A stretch of 64,000 bases of DNA from Pseudomonadota bacterium (GCA_020161855.1 JAIUNJ010000001.1:558001-622000), one strand, 5' to 3'. Positions 16,222-24,595 are shown, counted from the first letter of the stretch. Program-made: numbers and translations. Notes: generated from the sequence alone by a model not told the origin.

Positions 16222-16473
16222 CTGTGGCGGCTCGCCTTTCGGCGGGCGGATGAAGAGCGCATAGACGCAATAGGCCAGAACCGCGACGGCGATGTAGGTC
16301 CACAGGCTTTCCTTGGCGTAGAAGACCTCGAAGGCGACCCAGAGGGCCGCGATACCGACGATGACCAGCCGGTTGAGCAGGGGTTTGTAGATGGGATGAT
16401 CGTCGATGCCGAATTTCATGGGCGCGAGAAAAGCCGCGATGGGCTGCGGCGTCAACCGCAAAGCTTTCCACAC
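16216..16473 (-). CDS. Small membrane protein, unknown function
   Basis: An 85-residue protein with two predicted membrane helices (about 36-50 and 57-74) and a short polar C-terminus (RPPKGEPPQA). It starts with GTG, supported by AGAGGA five to six bases upstream; a later ATG at 16419 would drop the first 18 residues. I recognise no family. It converges on Popeye-like paralog D, so no operon link is implied. Confidence 0.6.
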   Translation of the reverse strand: MWKALRLTPQPIAAFLAPMKFGIDDHPIYKPLLNRLVIVGIAALWVAFEVFYAKESLWTYIAVAVLAYCVYALFIRPPKGEPPQA

Positions 16474-16500
16474 GTAATTCCTCTTTCAGGAAATTAGTGC

Positions 16501-16529
16501 TTGACAGGCGCGCGGTGTTTCACTAGATT
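16501..16529 (+). promoter_or_regulatory. Near-consensus sigma-70 promoter (TTGACA - 17 bp - TAGATT)
   Basis: TTGACA at 16501-16506 and TAGATT at 16524-16529 are separated by exactly 17 bases, one of the best vegetative promoters in the window. It points right, into a 200-base region with no assigned gene and then into the 3' end of the SDR gene on the opposite strand. Confidence 0.6.
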
Positions 16530-16535
16530 TATGAA

Positions 16536-16725
16536 TAATCCGGAATTGCGCCCAGACGAATCGCGCAAGTCCGGCGGCAGGCGGGGCCGAATCCTCCGCA
16601 TCTTCGAACACTCCAGAATTTCTTCAATGCTTTCTCACGAGGTGATCCATGATCCTGCGTCTGCTTTTCATTTTTGCGGCTGTGCTCCTGAGGGCCGGCG
16701 TGCCTTTGCGGGGCGCACCGGCCTT
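16536..16725 (+). ncRNA. Candidate small transcript (sRNA or short mRNA)
   Basis: Starting from the promoter at 16501-16529, a transcript would run to the hairpin at 16693-16723 (12-base arms, 10 pairs matching, then TTT), giving about 190 nt. It contains GAGGTGATCC followed by ATG at 16649, opening MILRLLFIFAAVLL, which looks like a signal peptide; after that the frame runs antisense into the SDR gene and loses any protein-like character. It may be an sRNA, a leader for a tiny secreted peptide, or the remnant of a gene. Only sequence signals support it. Confidence 0.3.
16693..16723. terminator. Strong GC-rich hairpin downstream of the SDR gene
   Basis: Arms GGCCGGCGTGCC (16693-16704) and GGCGCACCGGCC (16712-16723) with a 7-base loop, just beyond the SDR stop on the minus strand. 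Short TTT/AAA runs flank it. It could end transcription of the SDR gene leftward and of the rightward promoter at 16501. Confidence 0.45.
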
Positions 16726-16731
16726 TGGCAT

Positions 16732-17484
16732 TCAGGCTGCCTCGGCCCATTCCACCGCGTCCGGGCCTGCCGGCAGGCGGGGCGGGCAATCCGGGTCGGT
16801 TGCTGCCAGCCAGACCGCTTCAGCGACATCCAGTGGCCTGGTGGTGGGCGAGGGATCCTTGGCCCAGCCCGCAAGCACATTCTGCAGCAGGGGTGCATAT
16901 GCCTGGTGGAAGCCGCCTGCGGCCGGCATCCGCCCCGCGGCATTTTCGCCGAAGCGGGTGCTGGGCGCGCGGCCCGGCATGACCACGCGGGCCCGGATGT
17001 TGAACTGTTCCAGCTCCAGGGCGAGGGATTCAGTGAAGGCATTCACCGCCGCCTTGCTGGCCGTATAGACCGAAAGCAGGGCGAGGGGCCGCAGCGTGAC
17101 ACTGGAGGTGACGTTGACGATGACGCCAGCCTTGCGCTCACGGAACTGCGGCAACACGGCCTGCGTCATGGCGATGGTGCCGAGCGTGTTGGTCTCGAAA
17201 ATATCGCGGGTCACTTCAATGTCCGTGCCTTCGAGGGCATTGAGAAGGCCGATGCCGGCGTTGTTCACCAGCACATCGATGGGGCCCGCCGCAGCCACGG
17301 CCTTGGCGATGCTCTGCGCATCGGTGACATCAAGGGGCAGGACCCGCAGGCGATCCGAGGCTGGCAGGATGTCAGAGCGGGGGGTGCGCATGGTGGCGAC
17401 AACCGACCAGCCACGGTCGAGGAAATGGCGGGCGATTTCGAGGCCGAAACCCGAGGAACAGCCGGTGATCATGACAGTCTTCAT
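16732..17484 (-). CDS. Short-chain dehydrogenase/reductase
   Basis: A 250-residue classical SDR. It has the cofactor motif TGCSSGFGLEIA at residues 7-18, NNAGIG at about 86, the Ser in NVTSSVTLRPLA and the YTASK active site at about 154-158. The substrate is unknown; the form with VYTASKAAVNAFTESLALELEQF resembles many uncharacterised reductases with broad alcohol or keto substrates. A pair of 21-bp-spaced repeats upstream (17542-17581) matches a pair in front of the neighbouring AraC-type gene, so this SDR is likely a target of that regulator. Confidence 0.88.
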   Translation of the reverse strand: MKTVMITGCSSGFGLEIARHFLDRGWSVVATMRTPRSDILPASDRLRVLPLDVTDAQSIAKAVAAAGPIDVLVNNAGIGLLNALEGTDIEVTRDIFETNTLGTIAMTQAVLPQFRERKAGVIVNVTSSVTLRPLALLSVYTASKAAVNAFTESLALELEQFNIRARVVMPGRAPSTRFGENAAGRMPAAGGFHQAYAPLLQNVLAGWAKDPSPTTRPLDVAEAVWLAATDPDCPPRLPAGPDAVEWAEAA

Positions 17485-17541
17485 TTTGAGCTCCTGTGTT
17501 GTTTGCAGTGAGCAGAAGATAGGCGGGCCATGCGGGCACTT

Positions 17542-17581
17542 CAGTCACAGGTGGCGCCAAAGCATTTGCAGAAGGCGCCAA
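17542..17581. promoter_or_regulatory. Paired GGCGCCAA direct repeats, 21 bp apart (predicted AraC-type site)
   Basis: GGCGCCAA occurs at 17553-17560 and again at 17574-17581, exactly two helical turns apart, 58-97 bases upstream of the SDR start. The bases before each copy are also similar (CACAGGT and GCAGAA). The same paired arrangement with a related core lies at 18730-18767 in front of the AraC-type gene. Confidence 0.6.
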
Positions 17582-17618
17582 TTGACCATGAGGATTGGCG
17601 AGACGCGCCTCGCCGGTT

Positions 17619-18662
17619 TCAGTTCAGCGCAAGGGCCGGAGATTTCGTGCCATTGCGGGCCAGCCACTGGGCAGGCGTCATGCCTTCCCAGTCGCGGAAG
17701 GCGCGATAGAAGGAACTGGTGTTCTGATAGCCGAGGAGGCAGGCCACTTCATCAATGCCCGTTGCGGCATTGGAGAGAAGCTCGCGGCTCAATTCGCGGC
17801 GCGCCTCCATGAGCAGGCTGCGGAAGCTTGCCCCTTCCTCGGCGATGCGGCGCTGCAGGGTGCGCTCGCTGGTTCCGAGGCATTGCGCCACGTCGCCCGC
17901 TTCCGTGCGCCCGCTTGGCAGCTTGCGCTTGAGCACCGATTTGACCTGCTCGCTGAAACTGCTGCGCAACAGGGGATCGCTCAGGGCGGCGTTCAGCGCC
18001 GGGGTGAGGATGTCGAGCATTTCGAGATTGTAGCCGGGGAAGGGGCGGTCGAGATCCGCTGACCTGAAGACGATCACGTCGCGCGGCGCACCGTAGCGGA
18101 TCGGGCAATCGAAGAAGGCCTGGCGTGCCGCACTGTGCGGGCCCTGATGGGTGAATTCGATGCGGACCGGCGTGATGTGCTGGCCCGTGCCGCGCCGGCC
18201 CAGCGCGACGCCAAAGGCGAAGGAGAGTTCGACCAGTGAAAGTGGTTCCGGTGCAATGGCGTGGGGCCATTCCTTGAAGATCGAGAGTTCGCCGTTCTTC
18301 TCTACAAGCTGCAGCTGCTCGGCACTGGTGAGGCGCTTGAAGCGCAGGATGCGATGCAGGCCATCTCGGAAATCGGAGGCGTAGCAGGCGGCGAGAAACA
18401 TGGGCGAATGACCGGCGGTGTCGCTCTTCTCGAGAATCCGGATGGCGATATCCGGATCGCCCGACAGTTCTTCGACGGCGCGCCAGATGGCGAAGAGCTG
18501 TTGGGTGGTAACGGCCGCTTCGGGATTGAGATGGAGCGTTGCCGGAAGGCGCGCCTGGCGCAGCACCATGGCGGGCGGCAGGCCAAGCTGCTCAAGCACG
18601 CGCCACAGCGTGTAGGGCATCTTGCATCTGTCCGGGAGCATGCGGTTCAGGGGCTTGTCCAT
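17619..18662 (-). CDS. AraC-family transcriptional regulator
   Basis: A 347-residue regulator, or 333 if translation begins at the ATG at 18620 (MPYTLWRVLEQL); neither start has a strong ribosome site. The N-terminal 190 residues match the arabinose-binding-like domain of the OruR/ArgR-type AraC group (PRQARLPATL-like start, LFAIWRAVEELSGDPD). The C-terminus is the double helix-turn-helix: LGTSERTLQRRIAEEGASF, then IDEVACLLGYQNTSSFYRAFRDWEGMTPAQW. It lies between the SDR and the MBL-fold gene, and repeated sites sit in front of it and of the SDR. Confidence 0.88.
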   Translation of the reverse strand: MDKPLNRMLPDRCKMPYTLWRVLEQLGLPPAMVLRQARLPATLHLNPEAAVTTQQLFAIWRAVEELSGDPDIAIRILEKSDTAGHSPMFLAACYASDFRDGLHRILRFKRLTSAEQLQLVEKNGELSIFKEWPHAIAPEPLSLVELSFAFGVALGRRGTGQHITPVRIEFTHQGPHSAARQAFFDCPIRYGAPRDVIVFRSADLDRPFPGYNLEMLDILTPALNAALSDPLLRSSFSEQVKSVLKRKLPSGRTEAGDVAQCLGTSERTLQRRIAEEGASFRSLLMEARRELSRELLSNAATGIDEVACLLGYQNTSSFYRAFRDWEGMTPAQWLARNGTKSPALALN

Positions 18663-18729
18663 GTGTGCTCTGTGCAGCCGTCTTCTGTGCAGTGGGCCGC
18701 CAAGACTAGCGCTGCCTGAACTTGAGGCA

Positions 18730-18767
18730 ATGACAATTGACGCCAACCAGATGACAGATTGCGCCAA
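18730..18767. promoter_or_regulatory. Paired direct repeats ATGACA-N5-CGCCAA, 21 bp apart (predicted AraC-type site)
   Basis: ATGACAATTGACGCCAA at 18730-18746 and ATGACAGATTGCGCCAA at 18751-18767 match at 13 of 17 positions and are offset by 21 bases. They lie in the divergent region between the AraC-type gene and the MBL-fold gene, and share the GCGCCAA core with the pair in front of the SDR. Autoregulation and control of both neighbours is the simple reading. Confidence 0.6.
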
Positions 18768-18828
18768 AGCGGCCACGCCTTCGACACATTCTGACTTTTG
18801 CATCACCCTTTCACGCTGGAGGTGACTC

Positions 18829-19626
18829 ATGATCACGACACCGGTGGCGCGGCTGCTTCTGGCTCTTGCCGGAATGCTGGCCCTGCTTTCTCCCGCTGCG
18901 GCGCAGAGCAAGCCCTCTGAATGCCTAGCCATCGCGCAGGGCCTGGCGCGCCTGCAATATGCGGCCCTTGCCGAAGACCAAGCGAAGATCACCTTCATCA
19001 CCCATGCGACCTTCCTGATCGAAAGCCCGCTGGGCATTCGCGCGGCCACCGACTATGCCGGCTGGGCGGGCGGCGTGGTGCCCGACGTGGTGACGATGAA
19101 CCGGGCCCATGGCACGCATTTCACCAACAATCCCGATCCCGCCATCAAGCATGTGCTGCGCGGCTGGAGCGATGACGGCCCGCGCGCCCAGATCGACGAG
19201 CAGGTGGGCGACATGCGGATCCGCAATGTCACCACCGACATCCGCGGCGGCGTCTTCGGGCGGCAGGCCGACGGCAACTCGATCTTCATCTTCGAGACGG
19301 GCGGCCTCTGCATCGGCCATCTTGGGCACCTGCATCATGAACTGACACCGGAACACCGCGCCTGGATCGGCCGCCTCGACGTGGTGATGGTGCCGGTCGA
19401 CGGCGGGCTCACCATGCCGGTCGAGAACATGATGAATGTGCTGAAGCTGCTGCGCGTGCGCGTGGTGCTGCCCATGCATTTCTTCAGGCCCGGCAGCCTT
19501 GAGCGCTTCCTGGCGGCGGCCCGGGCGGCGGAATTCAAGGTGGAATATCTGACCGAGCCCTCGATCACCGTTTCCGCCAGCCGGTTGCCAACCGAGCCGA
19601 CCTTCTTTGTGATGCCGGGGCGATGA
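18829..19626 (+). CDS. Exported MBL-fold (UlaG-like) metal-dependent hydrolase
   Basis: A 265-residue protein with a signal peptide (MITTPVARLLLALAGMLALLSPAAA, cut before QSKPSE). The mature part resembles the UlaG-like branch of the metallo-beta-lactamase fold: FITHATFLIES, a TMNRAHGTHFTN segment in place of the usual HxHxDH, then IGHLGHLHHEL and VVLPMHFF as further metal-ligand regions. GGAGGTGACTC precedes the ATG. The canonical HxHxDH motif is absent, so catalysis is uncertain. It is divergent from the AraC-type regulator. Confidence 0.75.
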   Translation: MITTPVARLLLALAGMLALLSPAAAQSKPSECLAIAQGLARLQYAALAEDQAKITFITHATFLIESPLGIRAATDYAGWAGGVVPDVVTMNRAHGTHFTNNPDPAIKHVLRGWSDDGPRAQIDEQVGDMRIRNVTTDIRGGVFGRQADGNSIFIFETGGLCIGHLGHLHHELTPEHRAWIGRLDVVMVPVDGGLTMPVENMMNVLKLLRVRVVLPMHFFRPGSLERFLAAARAAEFKVEYLTEPSITVSASRLPTEPTFFVMPGR

Positions 19627-19659
19627 GGTCGCGAACCCAGATGAGGATAGTTGCATCAG

Positions 19660-21165
19660 CTACGTGGCAGCTAACCTCTTCTCAATGCTCCTAAGAAACT
19701 CAATCACCTCTTCAGCGCTCTCTCCCCATTTCTCAATGGCGTTCTCTCCCTCGTCGCGCGTCCACTGTAGCACTCTCTGCAGAAGCTCTGTCTTGCGAGA
19801 CCTTCTTTCTTGTTTATCTTTAATCGCCAAGATCTGATCGATCTCCGCCGAAAATTTTGAAGGGTAGTAGTGTTCAAATGCTTCCTTTGAGAAAGAGGAG
19901 GCCGTGTCTTCATTCAATGTCTTAAACTGGGTCAGCAGTTTCTGAATTGCGGCCACTCCCGCTAAATCTCCATCAGCGCGAATCCAAAGACGCCCTTCAT
20001 ATACCGGCTGCAAGTGAACAAAGACGACGAGCTGGCGAAATGCCGAAATACTGGCTTCAAGGTCATCCGCACCATTGGCCGCGTACGTTCGAAGTCGTCC
20101 ACGGAGACTTGGAGCAAAATTTGGTACTAGTATCTCTCGGATAATGCTCTCGGCTGAAGACTCTTCCAGAAACAACCATCCTTCATAGAGCTCAAAATCG
20201 ACGAACTCATAGCCAAGTTCTCTCAGAAGTTCTCTATGTGCCATTGGGTTATGCTCGACGAGCGCCACTTGCGAGGGGCTGGAAATGGAGTCGTCAGAGC
20301 GGAAAACCCGGAAGACAGTTGAGGCGTTGTCGCCCCAAAGCTCCCGAACAACTATGTTTGAATGAGTGGCGATGATGAACTGATTGCGTTTCGACGCGTC
20401 GCGAACCATCGCCAGCAGCGCTTTCAGGCCGCTTGGATGCAGATTTGTTTCTGGCTCTTCCAGTACAAATATTCTCTTTTCTTCTGTGCTCAATTCCACA
20501 ATCAGAGCCACCATCTCTGAAACGCCGTCACCCATTCTCTCCAAAGATACGAAATTGTCCGCATCGAAGTAGAATCCGGCCTCTTTCCCTTTGGGTGAAG
20601 CTCTCATCGTGATAGGCAGGCCGACTATTCTCAATATGGCTTCGCGAAATTTCTCGTGATGCGGGTGGCCATAGGTCGCCAGCAGGTCAATCCGGCTGTA
20701 TAGTTGCGCCAAAGTTCCCGATATACTGGCTTGAGCGGTAGTCGAAACAGTGTGATCGAATTCAATGGCCTTTCTCTTTGCTAGGAAGGGTACAATCCCG
20801 TGATGCGGCCGATTTGACAAAAGCAGTTGCTGGCTCGGTGAAATGCTGACTTGGTTGTCTGCATAGCCCGGCAAGCCTCCCCTAAATAATGTGGTAACTC
20901 GGCATACTGGAGTTGGTAACCCCATGCTTGTTGCTTGATCTTTGATATCTTCAAGCTGAATCGATGCAAAGCAAGGACCGGTGCTGCCCGAACGAATGTC
21001 CGCATTGCTGAAGGGCATGAGCTGAAGGCTTAGAACCGCCTTCAGCAAGGTTGATTTTCCGGCATTGTTTCGACCCACAAATATGTTGCACTTCGGATGA
21101 AGTGGAATATCGCCGGTATCTTCAAAGCATCGAATGCCCGCAACGCGCATATCCAGTATTCTCAT
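19660..21165 (-). CDS. OLD-like AAA ATPase, candidate anti-phage or DNA-processing protein
   Basis: A 501-residue SMC/ABC-type ATPase of the OLD class. Walker A is GRNNAGKST at about residues 31-39, the signature-like motif is LERMGDGVSEM, Walker B is RIFVLEEPETNLHP, and the H-loop is ATHS. The C-terminal third has EESSAESIIREI and later IRADGDLAG, which may be a TOPRIM-type nuclease core, as in OLD, but this is weak. The gene is clearly less GC-rich than its neighbours and uses AT-ending codons, a sign of transfer. No helicase, reverse transcriptase or other partner is adjacent. Confidence 0.75.
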   Translation of the reverse strand: MRILDMRVAGIRCFEDTGDIPLHPKCNIFVGRNNAGKSTLLKAVLSLQLMPFSNADIRSGSTGPCFASIQLEDIKDQATSMGLPTPVCRVTTLFRGGLPGYADNQVSISPSQQLLLSNRPHHGIVPFLAKRKAIEFDHTVSTTAQASISGTLAQLYSRIDLLATYGHPHHEKFREAILRIVGLPITMRASPKGKEAGFYFDADNFVSLERMGDGVSEMVALIVELSTEEKRIFVLEEPETNLHPSGLKALLAMVRDASKRNQFIIATHSNIVVRELWGDNASTVFRVFRSDDSISSPSQVALVEHNPMAHRELLRELGYEFVDFELYEGWLFLEESSAESIIREILVPNFAPSLRGRLRTYAANGADDLEASISAFRQLVVFVHLQPVYEGRLWIRADGDLAGVAAIQKLLTQFKTLNEDTASSFSKEAFEHYYPSKFSAEIDQILAIKDKQERRSRKTELLQRVLQWTRDEGENAIEKWGESAEEVIEFLRSIEKRLAAT

Positions 21166-21185
21166 TGGCCTTTCTCCGCGGGTGA

Positions 21186-21216
21186 TTCACTGAAATCTAT
21201 TTTATAGATATGTGAA
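21186..21216. promoter_or_regulatory. AT-rich dyad and probable promoter of the OLD-like gene
   Basis: ATCTAT-TTT-ATAGAT (21195-21209) is nested inside TTCAC ... GTGAA (21186-21216). Read leftward, the inner part gives TATAAA as a -10 box with CTGACG 18 bases upstream. The dyad overlaps this promoter and lies about 20-50 bases before the ATPase start, so a repressor could bind there. The whole 21166-21442 stretch is AT-rich and has no convincing gene. Confidence 0.45.
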
Positions 21217-21442
21217 ATACAAATCGTCAGATTATGGTGTTTGAGATTGGGGGGATGCTCATGCTGGTTTGCTAATGCAATGGATCGTAGTTGTGTGGCG
21301 TCGGCCGTACAGCTAATCTTGTTGTCGCCTGACAGGGCAGACAAGCTGTCCACTTTTGTGTCTCGAATTTTGCTTCGTGGATTCCGACCTAGTGCTATGA
21401 ATGCCGCTAGTTTCAAATGGTGGAGTTTGTCTTTTGGGCACG

Positions 21443-22105
21443 ATGATCAGCTTCAAGCGCAAGGACGGCAAGGATACGGGGGGCTACCTGGCCAAGGCGG
21501 GCCGCGACCATGCGCCGGGAATCATCGTCATCCAGGAGTGGTGGGGTCTGCAGGAGCAGATCAAGGGCATCTGTGACCGGCTGGCGCGGGCAGGCTATGA
21601 TGCGCTGGCGCCTGACCTCTATGGCGGGAAAAGCATTGGCTACCATGACAGCGCCGCGGCCGACGCCGCCATGAAGAGCCTCGATTTCCTCGACGCCACC
21701 GACAATATCGTGGGCGGTGCTGCCGACTATCTGGCGCAGTCCGGCGCCAAGGTGGGATTGACCGGCTTCTGCCTCGGCGGTGCGGTGACGGTGATCGGCG
21801 CGGTGCGGGTGAAAGGCCTCGCCGCGGCCTGCTGCTTCTATGGCATCCCGCCGCGCGAGGCGGCGCGGGCGCGCGAGATCAAGGTGCCGTTCCAAGGGCA
21901 TTTTGGCACCAAGGATGACTGGTGCACGCCGGACCTAGTGGCGGGATTCACCGAAGGCCTGAAGGCCGGCAACGTGCCGCACGAAATGTTTGCGTATGAC
22001 GCCGACCATGCCTTCATGAACGAACAGCGCGGCGTGCACGACCGCGAGGCGGCGGAACTGGCCTGGGGCCGGATGCTCGCGTTTTGGAAGACGCATATTG
22101 GGTGA
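21443..22105 (+). CDS. Dienelactone hydrolase family protein
   Basis: A 220-residue alpha/beta hydrolase of the DLH family. The nucleophile elbow is GFCLGGA (Cys, about residue 110), the Asp is in FGTKDDWCTP, and the His is in YDADHAFMN, which together form the Cys-Asp-His triad. IIVIQEWWGLQEQIKGICDRLA is the typical N-terminal strand-helix. The ATG at 21443 is preferred over the frame opening at 21401, because the preceding bases belong to the AT-rich patch. The natural substrate may be a lactone or ester. Confidence 0.87.
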   Translation: MISFKRKDGKDTGGYLAKAGRDHAPGIIVIQEWWGLQEQIKGICDRLARAGYDALAPDLYGGKSIGYHDSAAADAAMKSLDFLDATDNIVGGAADYLAQSGAKVGLTGFCLGGAVTVIGAVRVKGLAAACCFYGIPPREAARAREIKVPFQGHFGTKDDWCTPDLVAGFTEGLKAGNVPHEMFAYDADHAFMNEQRGVHDREAAELAWGRMLAFWKTHIG

Positions 22106-22224
22106 GAGGGCGTTCGGCGCCGCCGGGGCAGGCGCATGGGGCCTAGCACCATCCATGGCTTGCCCCGCCCCGGCCGACAGGCTACGGGACGCGCTGAAAA
22201 CCCACCCTAACGCACGAGATTTCC

Positions 22225-23334
22225 ATGGCTTCCTTCAATCTCCTCTATCTTCCCGGTGACGGCATTGGCCCCGAGGTCATGGCCGAGGTCGAGAAGATCG
22301 TGGCCTGGTTCAACGCCGAGGGCATCGCCCGCTTCGAGACCGACCGCGGCCTCGTCGGTGGTTCGGCCTATGACGCCCATGGCAAGGCCGTTTCCGATGC
22401 CGACATGGCCAAGGCCCAGGCGGCCGATGCCGTGCTCTTCGGCGCGGTGGGCGGCCCCAAGTGGGACAAGGTGCCTTATGACGTGCGCCCCGAGGCGGGG
22501 CTTTTGCGCCTGCGCAAGGACCTCGGCCTTTTCGCCAACCTGCGCCCGGCCATCTGCTATCCGGCGCTGGCCGATGCCTCGTCACTGAAGCGCAATGTGG
22601 TGGAAGGCCTCGACATCCTGATCGTGCGCGAGCTGACGGGTGGCGTCTATTTCGGCGAGCCCAAGACCATCACCGACCTCGGCAATGGCCAGAAGCGCGG
22701 CATCGACACGCAGGTCTATGACACATTCGAGATCGAGCGCATCGCGCGTGTGGCCTTCGACCTCGCCAAGACGCGGCGCAACAAGGTGTCCTCGGCCGAG
22801 AAGCGCAATGTGATGAAGACCGGCGTGCTGTGGAACGAGATCGTGACGCGCGTGCACAAGGATGAATATGCAAGCGTGCAGCTCGAGCATGTGCTGGCCG
22901 ACAACTGCGCCATGCAGCTGGTGCGCTGGCCCAAGCAATATGACGTGATCGTCACCGACAACCTGTTCGGCGACGTGCTCTCGGACGTGGCGGCGATGCT
23001 GACGGGCTCGCTCGGCATGCTGCCTTCGGCCTCGCTGGGCGCACCCGACGCCAAGAGCAAGCGCCGCAAGTCGCTCTATGAACCGGTGCATGGCTCGGCC
23101 CCCGACATTGCAGGCACGGGTGCCGCCAACCCCATCGCCATGATCGCCAGCTTCGGCATGGCGCTGCGCTATTCGCTGGGCCTTGGCGAGTGGGCCGACA
23201 AGCTCGATGCCGCGATCTCGGCGGTGCTGGCACAGGGCCTGCGCACCAAGGACATTGCCGGTGACTTGCCCGCCAATGCCAACACCACGCAGATGGGTGC
23301 TGCCATCCTCAAGGAATTGCAGAAGGTGGCGTGA
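22225..23334 (+). CDS. leuB: 3-isopropylmalate dehydrogenase (leucine biosynthesis)
   Basis: A 369-residue protein that oxidises and decarboxylates 3-isopropylmalate to 2-oxoisocaproate with NAD+. Hallmarks are [14 protein letters not shown] at the N-terminus, [12 protein letters not shown], the substrate-binding [21 protein letters not shown], the Tyr-bearing GGVYFGEP, and the Mg/NAD motif [28 protein letters not shown]. The length is normal. It is the only leucine gene here; leuCD are not in view. The next gene, an aldose epimerase, overlaps its stop. Confidence 0.97.
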   Translation: MASFNLLYLPGDGIGPEVMAEVEKIVAWFNAEGIARFETDRGLVGGSAYDAHGKAVSDADMAKAQAADAVLFGAVGGPKWDKVPYDVRPEAGLLRLRKDLGLFANLRPAICYPALADASSLKRNVVEGLDILIVRELTGGVYFGEPKTITDLGNGQKRGIDTQVYDTFEIERIARVAFDLAKTRRNKVSSAEKRNVMKTGVLWNEIVTRVHKDEYASVQLEHVLADNCAMQLVRWPKQYDVIVTDNLFGDVLSDVAAMLTGSLGMLPSASLGAPDAKSKRRKSLYEPVHGSAPDIAGTGAANPIAMIASFGMALRYSLGLGEWADKLDAAISAVLAQGLRTKDIAGDLPANANTTQMGAAILKELQKVA

Positions 23335-24251
23335 TGATGGAGCTGCGCTCCGATTCGATCCGTGTGTTGCTGCATCCGCAGGGGGCGCGCATCGCCTCCT
23401 GTGTCGTCGACGGGCTGGAGACGGCTTTCGGCGCCGGTCCCGCAGAGCGGATCATGGCGGGTGACATCTTCGCAGGCGCTGTCTGCGGGCGCCATGCCGG
23501 GCGCATTACAAACGCTCAGTTTCCGCTCGACGGCGCGGTGGTGAAGCTCAGGGCCAATGTGGGGCCGCACCAGCTGCATGGCGGCGACATAGGCTTTCAT
23601 GCGCGGCGCTGGGATTATCTGCGCGACGGCAACCGCATCACCTTCTCGCTCATGTCAAACGACGGCGATGAAGGCTTTCCCGGCCAGCTTGAGGCAACCG
23701 CAGCCTATGAATTGCAGGGAACGGAACTGTCGCTGACGCTGGAGGCGCGCTGCACGCGGCCGACGGTGGTCAATCTCACCAACCATGGCTACTGGAACCT
23801 GGCGGGCAGTGGCTCCGTGCTCGGGCATGAATTGATGATGCCGGGCGGGCATGTGTTCCCGCTCAACGACCTGCTGCTGCCGCTGGGCGAAATCTGTGAT
23901 GTGACCGGCACGCGCTGGGACTTCCGCCAGCCCCGCGTGATCGGCGAGGATTATGACAACTGCATCCTGCTCGATGGCGTGCGGGGCGAGATGAAGCACG
24001 GGCTGATGCTGCGCGACCCGGCCTCGGGGCGGCAGCTCGATGTGTGGACCAGCGAAAACTGCATGCAGTTCTATACCGCCATCCACTGGCAGCCGGAGAT
24101 GACCGGCCATCTCGGCCCCCTGCAGCGCTCCATGGCGCTGGCGATCGAGCCGCAGAACGTGGCGGATGCGCCGAACCATGCGGGCTTTCCGTCCTCGATT
24201 CTGCGGCCCGGGGAAATCTACCGCAACCGGATGGCCTGGCGCTTTTCATAA
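23334..24251 (+). CDS. Aldose 1-epimerase (galactose mutarotase)
   Basis: A 305-residue protein that interconverts alpha- and beta-anomers of aldoses. AGRITNAQFPLDG, the HQLHGG motif with the first catalytic His, NLTNHGYWNLAG with the second His, and LAIEPQNVADAPNH with the catalytic Glu are in order. The start is one of GTG 23331, ATG 23334 or ATG 23337; I chose the TGATG overlap with leuB. Pairing with leuB looks incidental, and no sugar operon is nearby. Confidence 0.9.
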   Translation: MMELRSDSIRVLLHPQGARIASCVVDGLETAFGAGPAERIMAGDIFAGAVCGRHAGRITNAQFPLDGAVVKLRANVGPHQLHGGDIGFHARRWDYLRDGNRITFSLMSNDGDEGFPGQLEATAAYELQGTELSLTLEARCTRPTVVNLTNHGYWNLAGSGSVLGHELMMPGGHVFPLNDLLLPLGEICDVTGTRWDFRQPRVIGEDYDNCILLDGVRGEMKHGLMLRDPASGRQLDVWTSENCMQFYTAIHWQPEMTGHLGPLQRSMALAIEPQNVADAPNHAGFPSSILRPGEIYRNRMAWRFS

Positions 24252-24277
24252 GTCCCGTCCGGCCGGTTTCTGCCTTG

Positions 24278-24490
24278 TCAGTCGCGCCAGAGCGAACGGC
24301 CGGCCCCGCGCTGGATCGAATCCCGCGAGATGCCGATGTCGCGCAGCAGGAAATCGTCATAGCCGAGGAGCGCATTGAGCTGGCGGCGCTCCCGGAAACG
24401 GCGGGGAAAGCCCAGAATGGCGTCGAACAGCACCCGGCCCGAGCGGGCAGCGGCGTGGGTTGTTGTGTGAGTATGACGCACAGTGGTCAT
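24278..24490 (-). CDS. DUF1127 (YjiS-like) small protein
   Basis: A 70-residue protein whose C-terminal half carries the DUF1127 motif (RERRQLNALLGYDDFLLRDIGISRDSI, where LL-RDIG-S is the invariant core). Such short Arg-rich proteins are common in alphaproteobacteria; some affect RNA turnover or phosphate and carbon responses. The start at 24490 has AGGAGA five bases upstream; a longer frame to 24577 is unlikely. It is divergent from the LysR-type gene. A 19-base element near its start resembles the dyad in front of LysR. Confidence 0.85.
   Translation of the reverse strand: MTTVRHTHTTTHAAARSGRVLFDAILGFPRRFRERRQLNALLGYDDFLLRDIGISRDSIQRGAGRSLWRD
24464..24482. promoter_or_regulatory. Second copy of the LysR-region dyad-like element
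   Basis: TGTGTGAGTATGACGCACA matches the left and centre of the dyad at 24597-24615 at 16 of 19 positions. It lies inside the first codons of the DUF1127 gene, 133 bases from the other copy. A second binding site for the neighbouring LysR-type regulator is possible, though the coding function alone could explain it. Confidence 0.35.
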
Positions 24491-24595
24491 GGTCGTCTCC
24501 TGATGATTCCGGGGTGAAGAAACTATCGAATTACCTTCTGATGTGGGCAGAATGGCGAAAATCCGGGCTATCGACAAACGACTTCGCCTCGGCTT

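Noticed and set aside
16501..17511. A long plus-strand frame across the SDR gene
   Set aside because: Beyond about 16700 it is the antisense of the SDR, and its start codon falls in the promoter. Only the first 200 bases could be expressed on their own.
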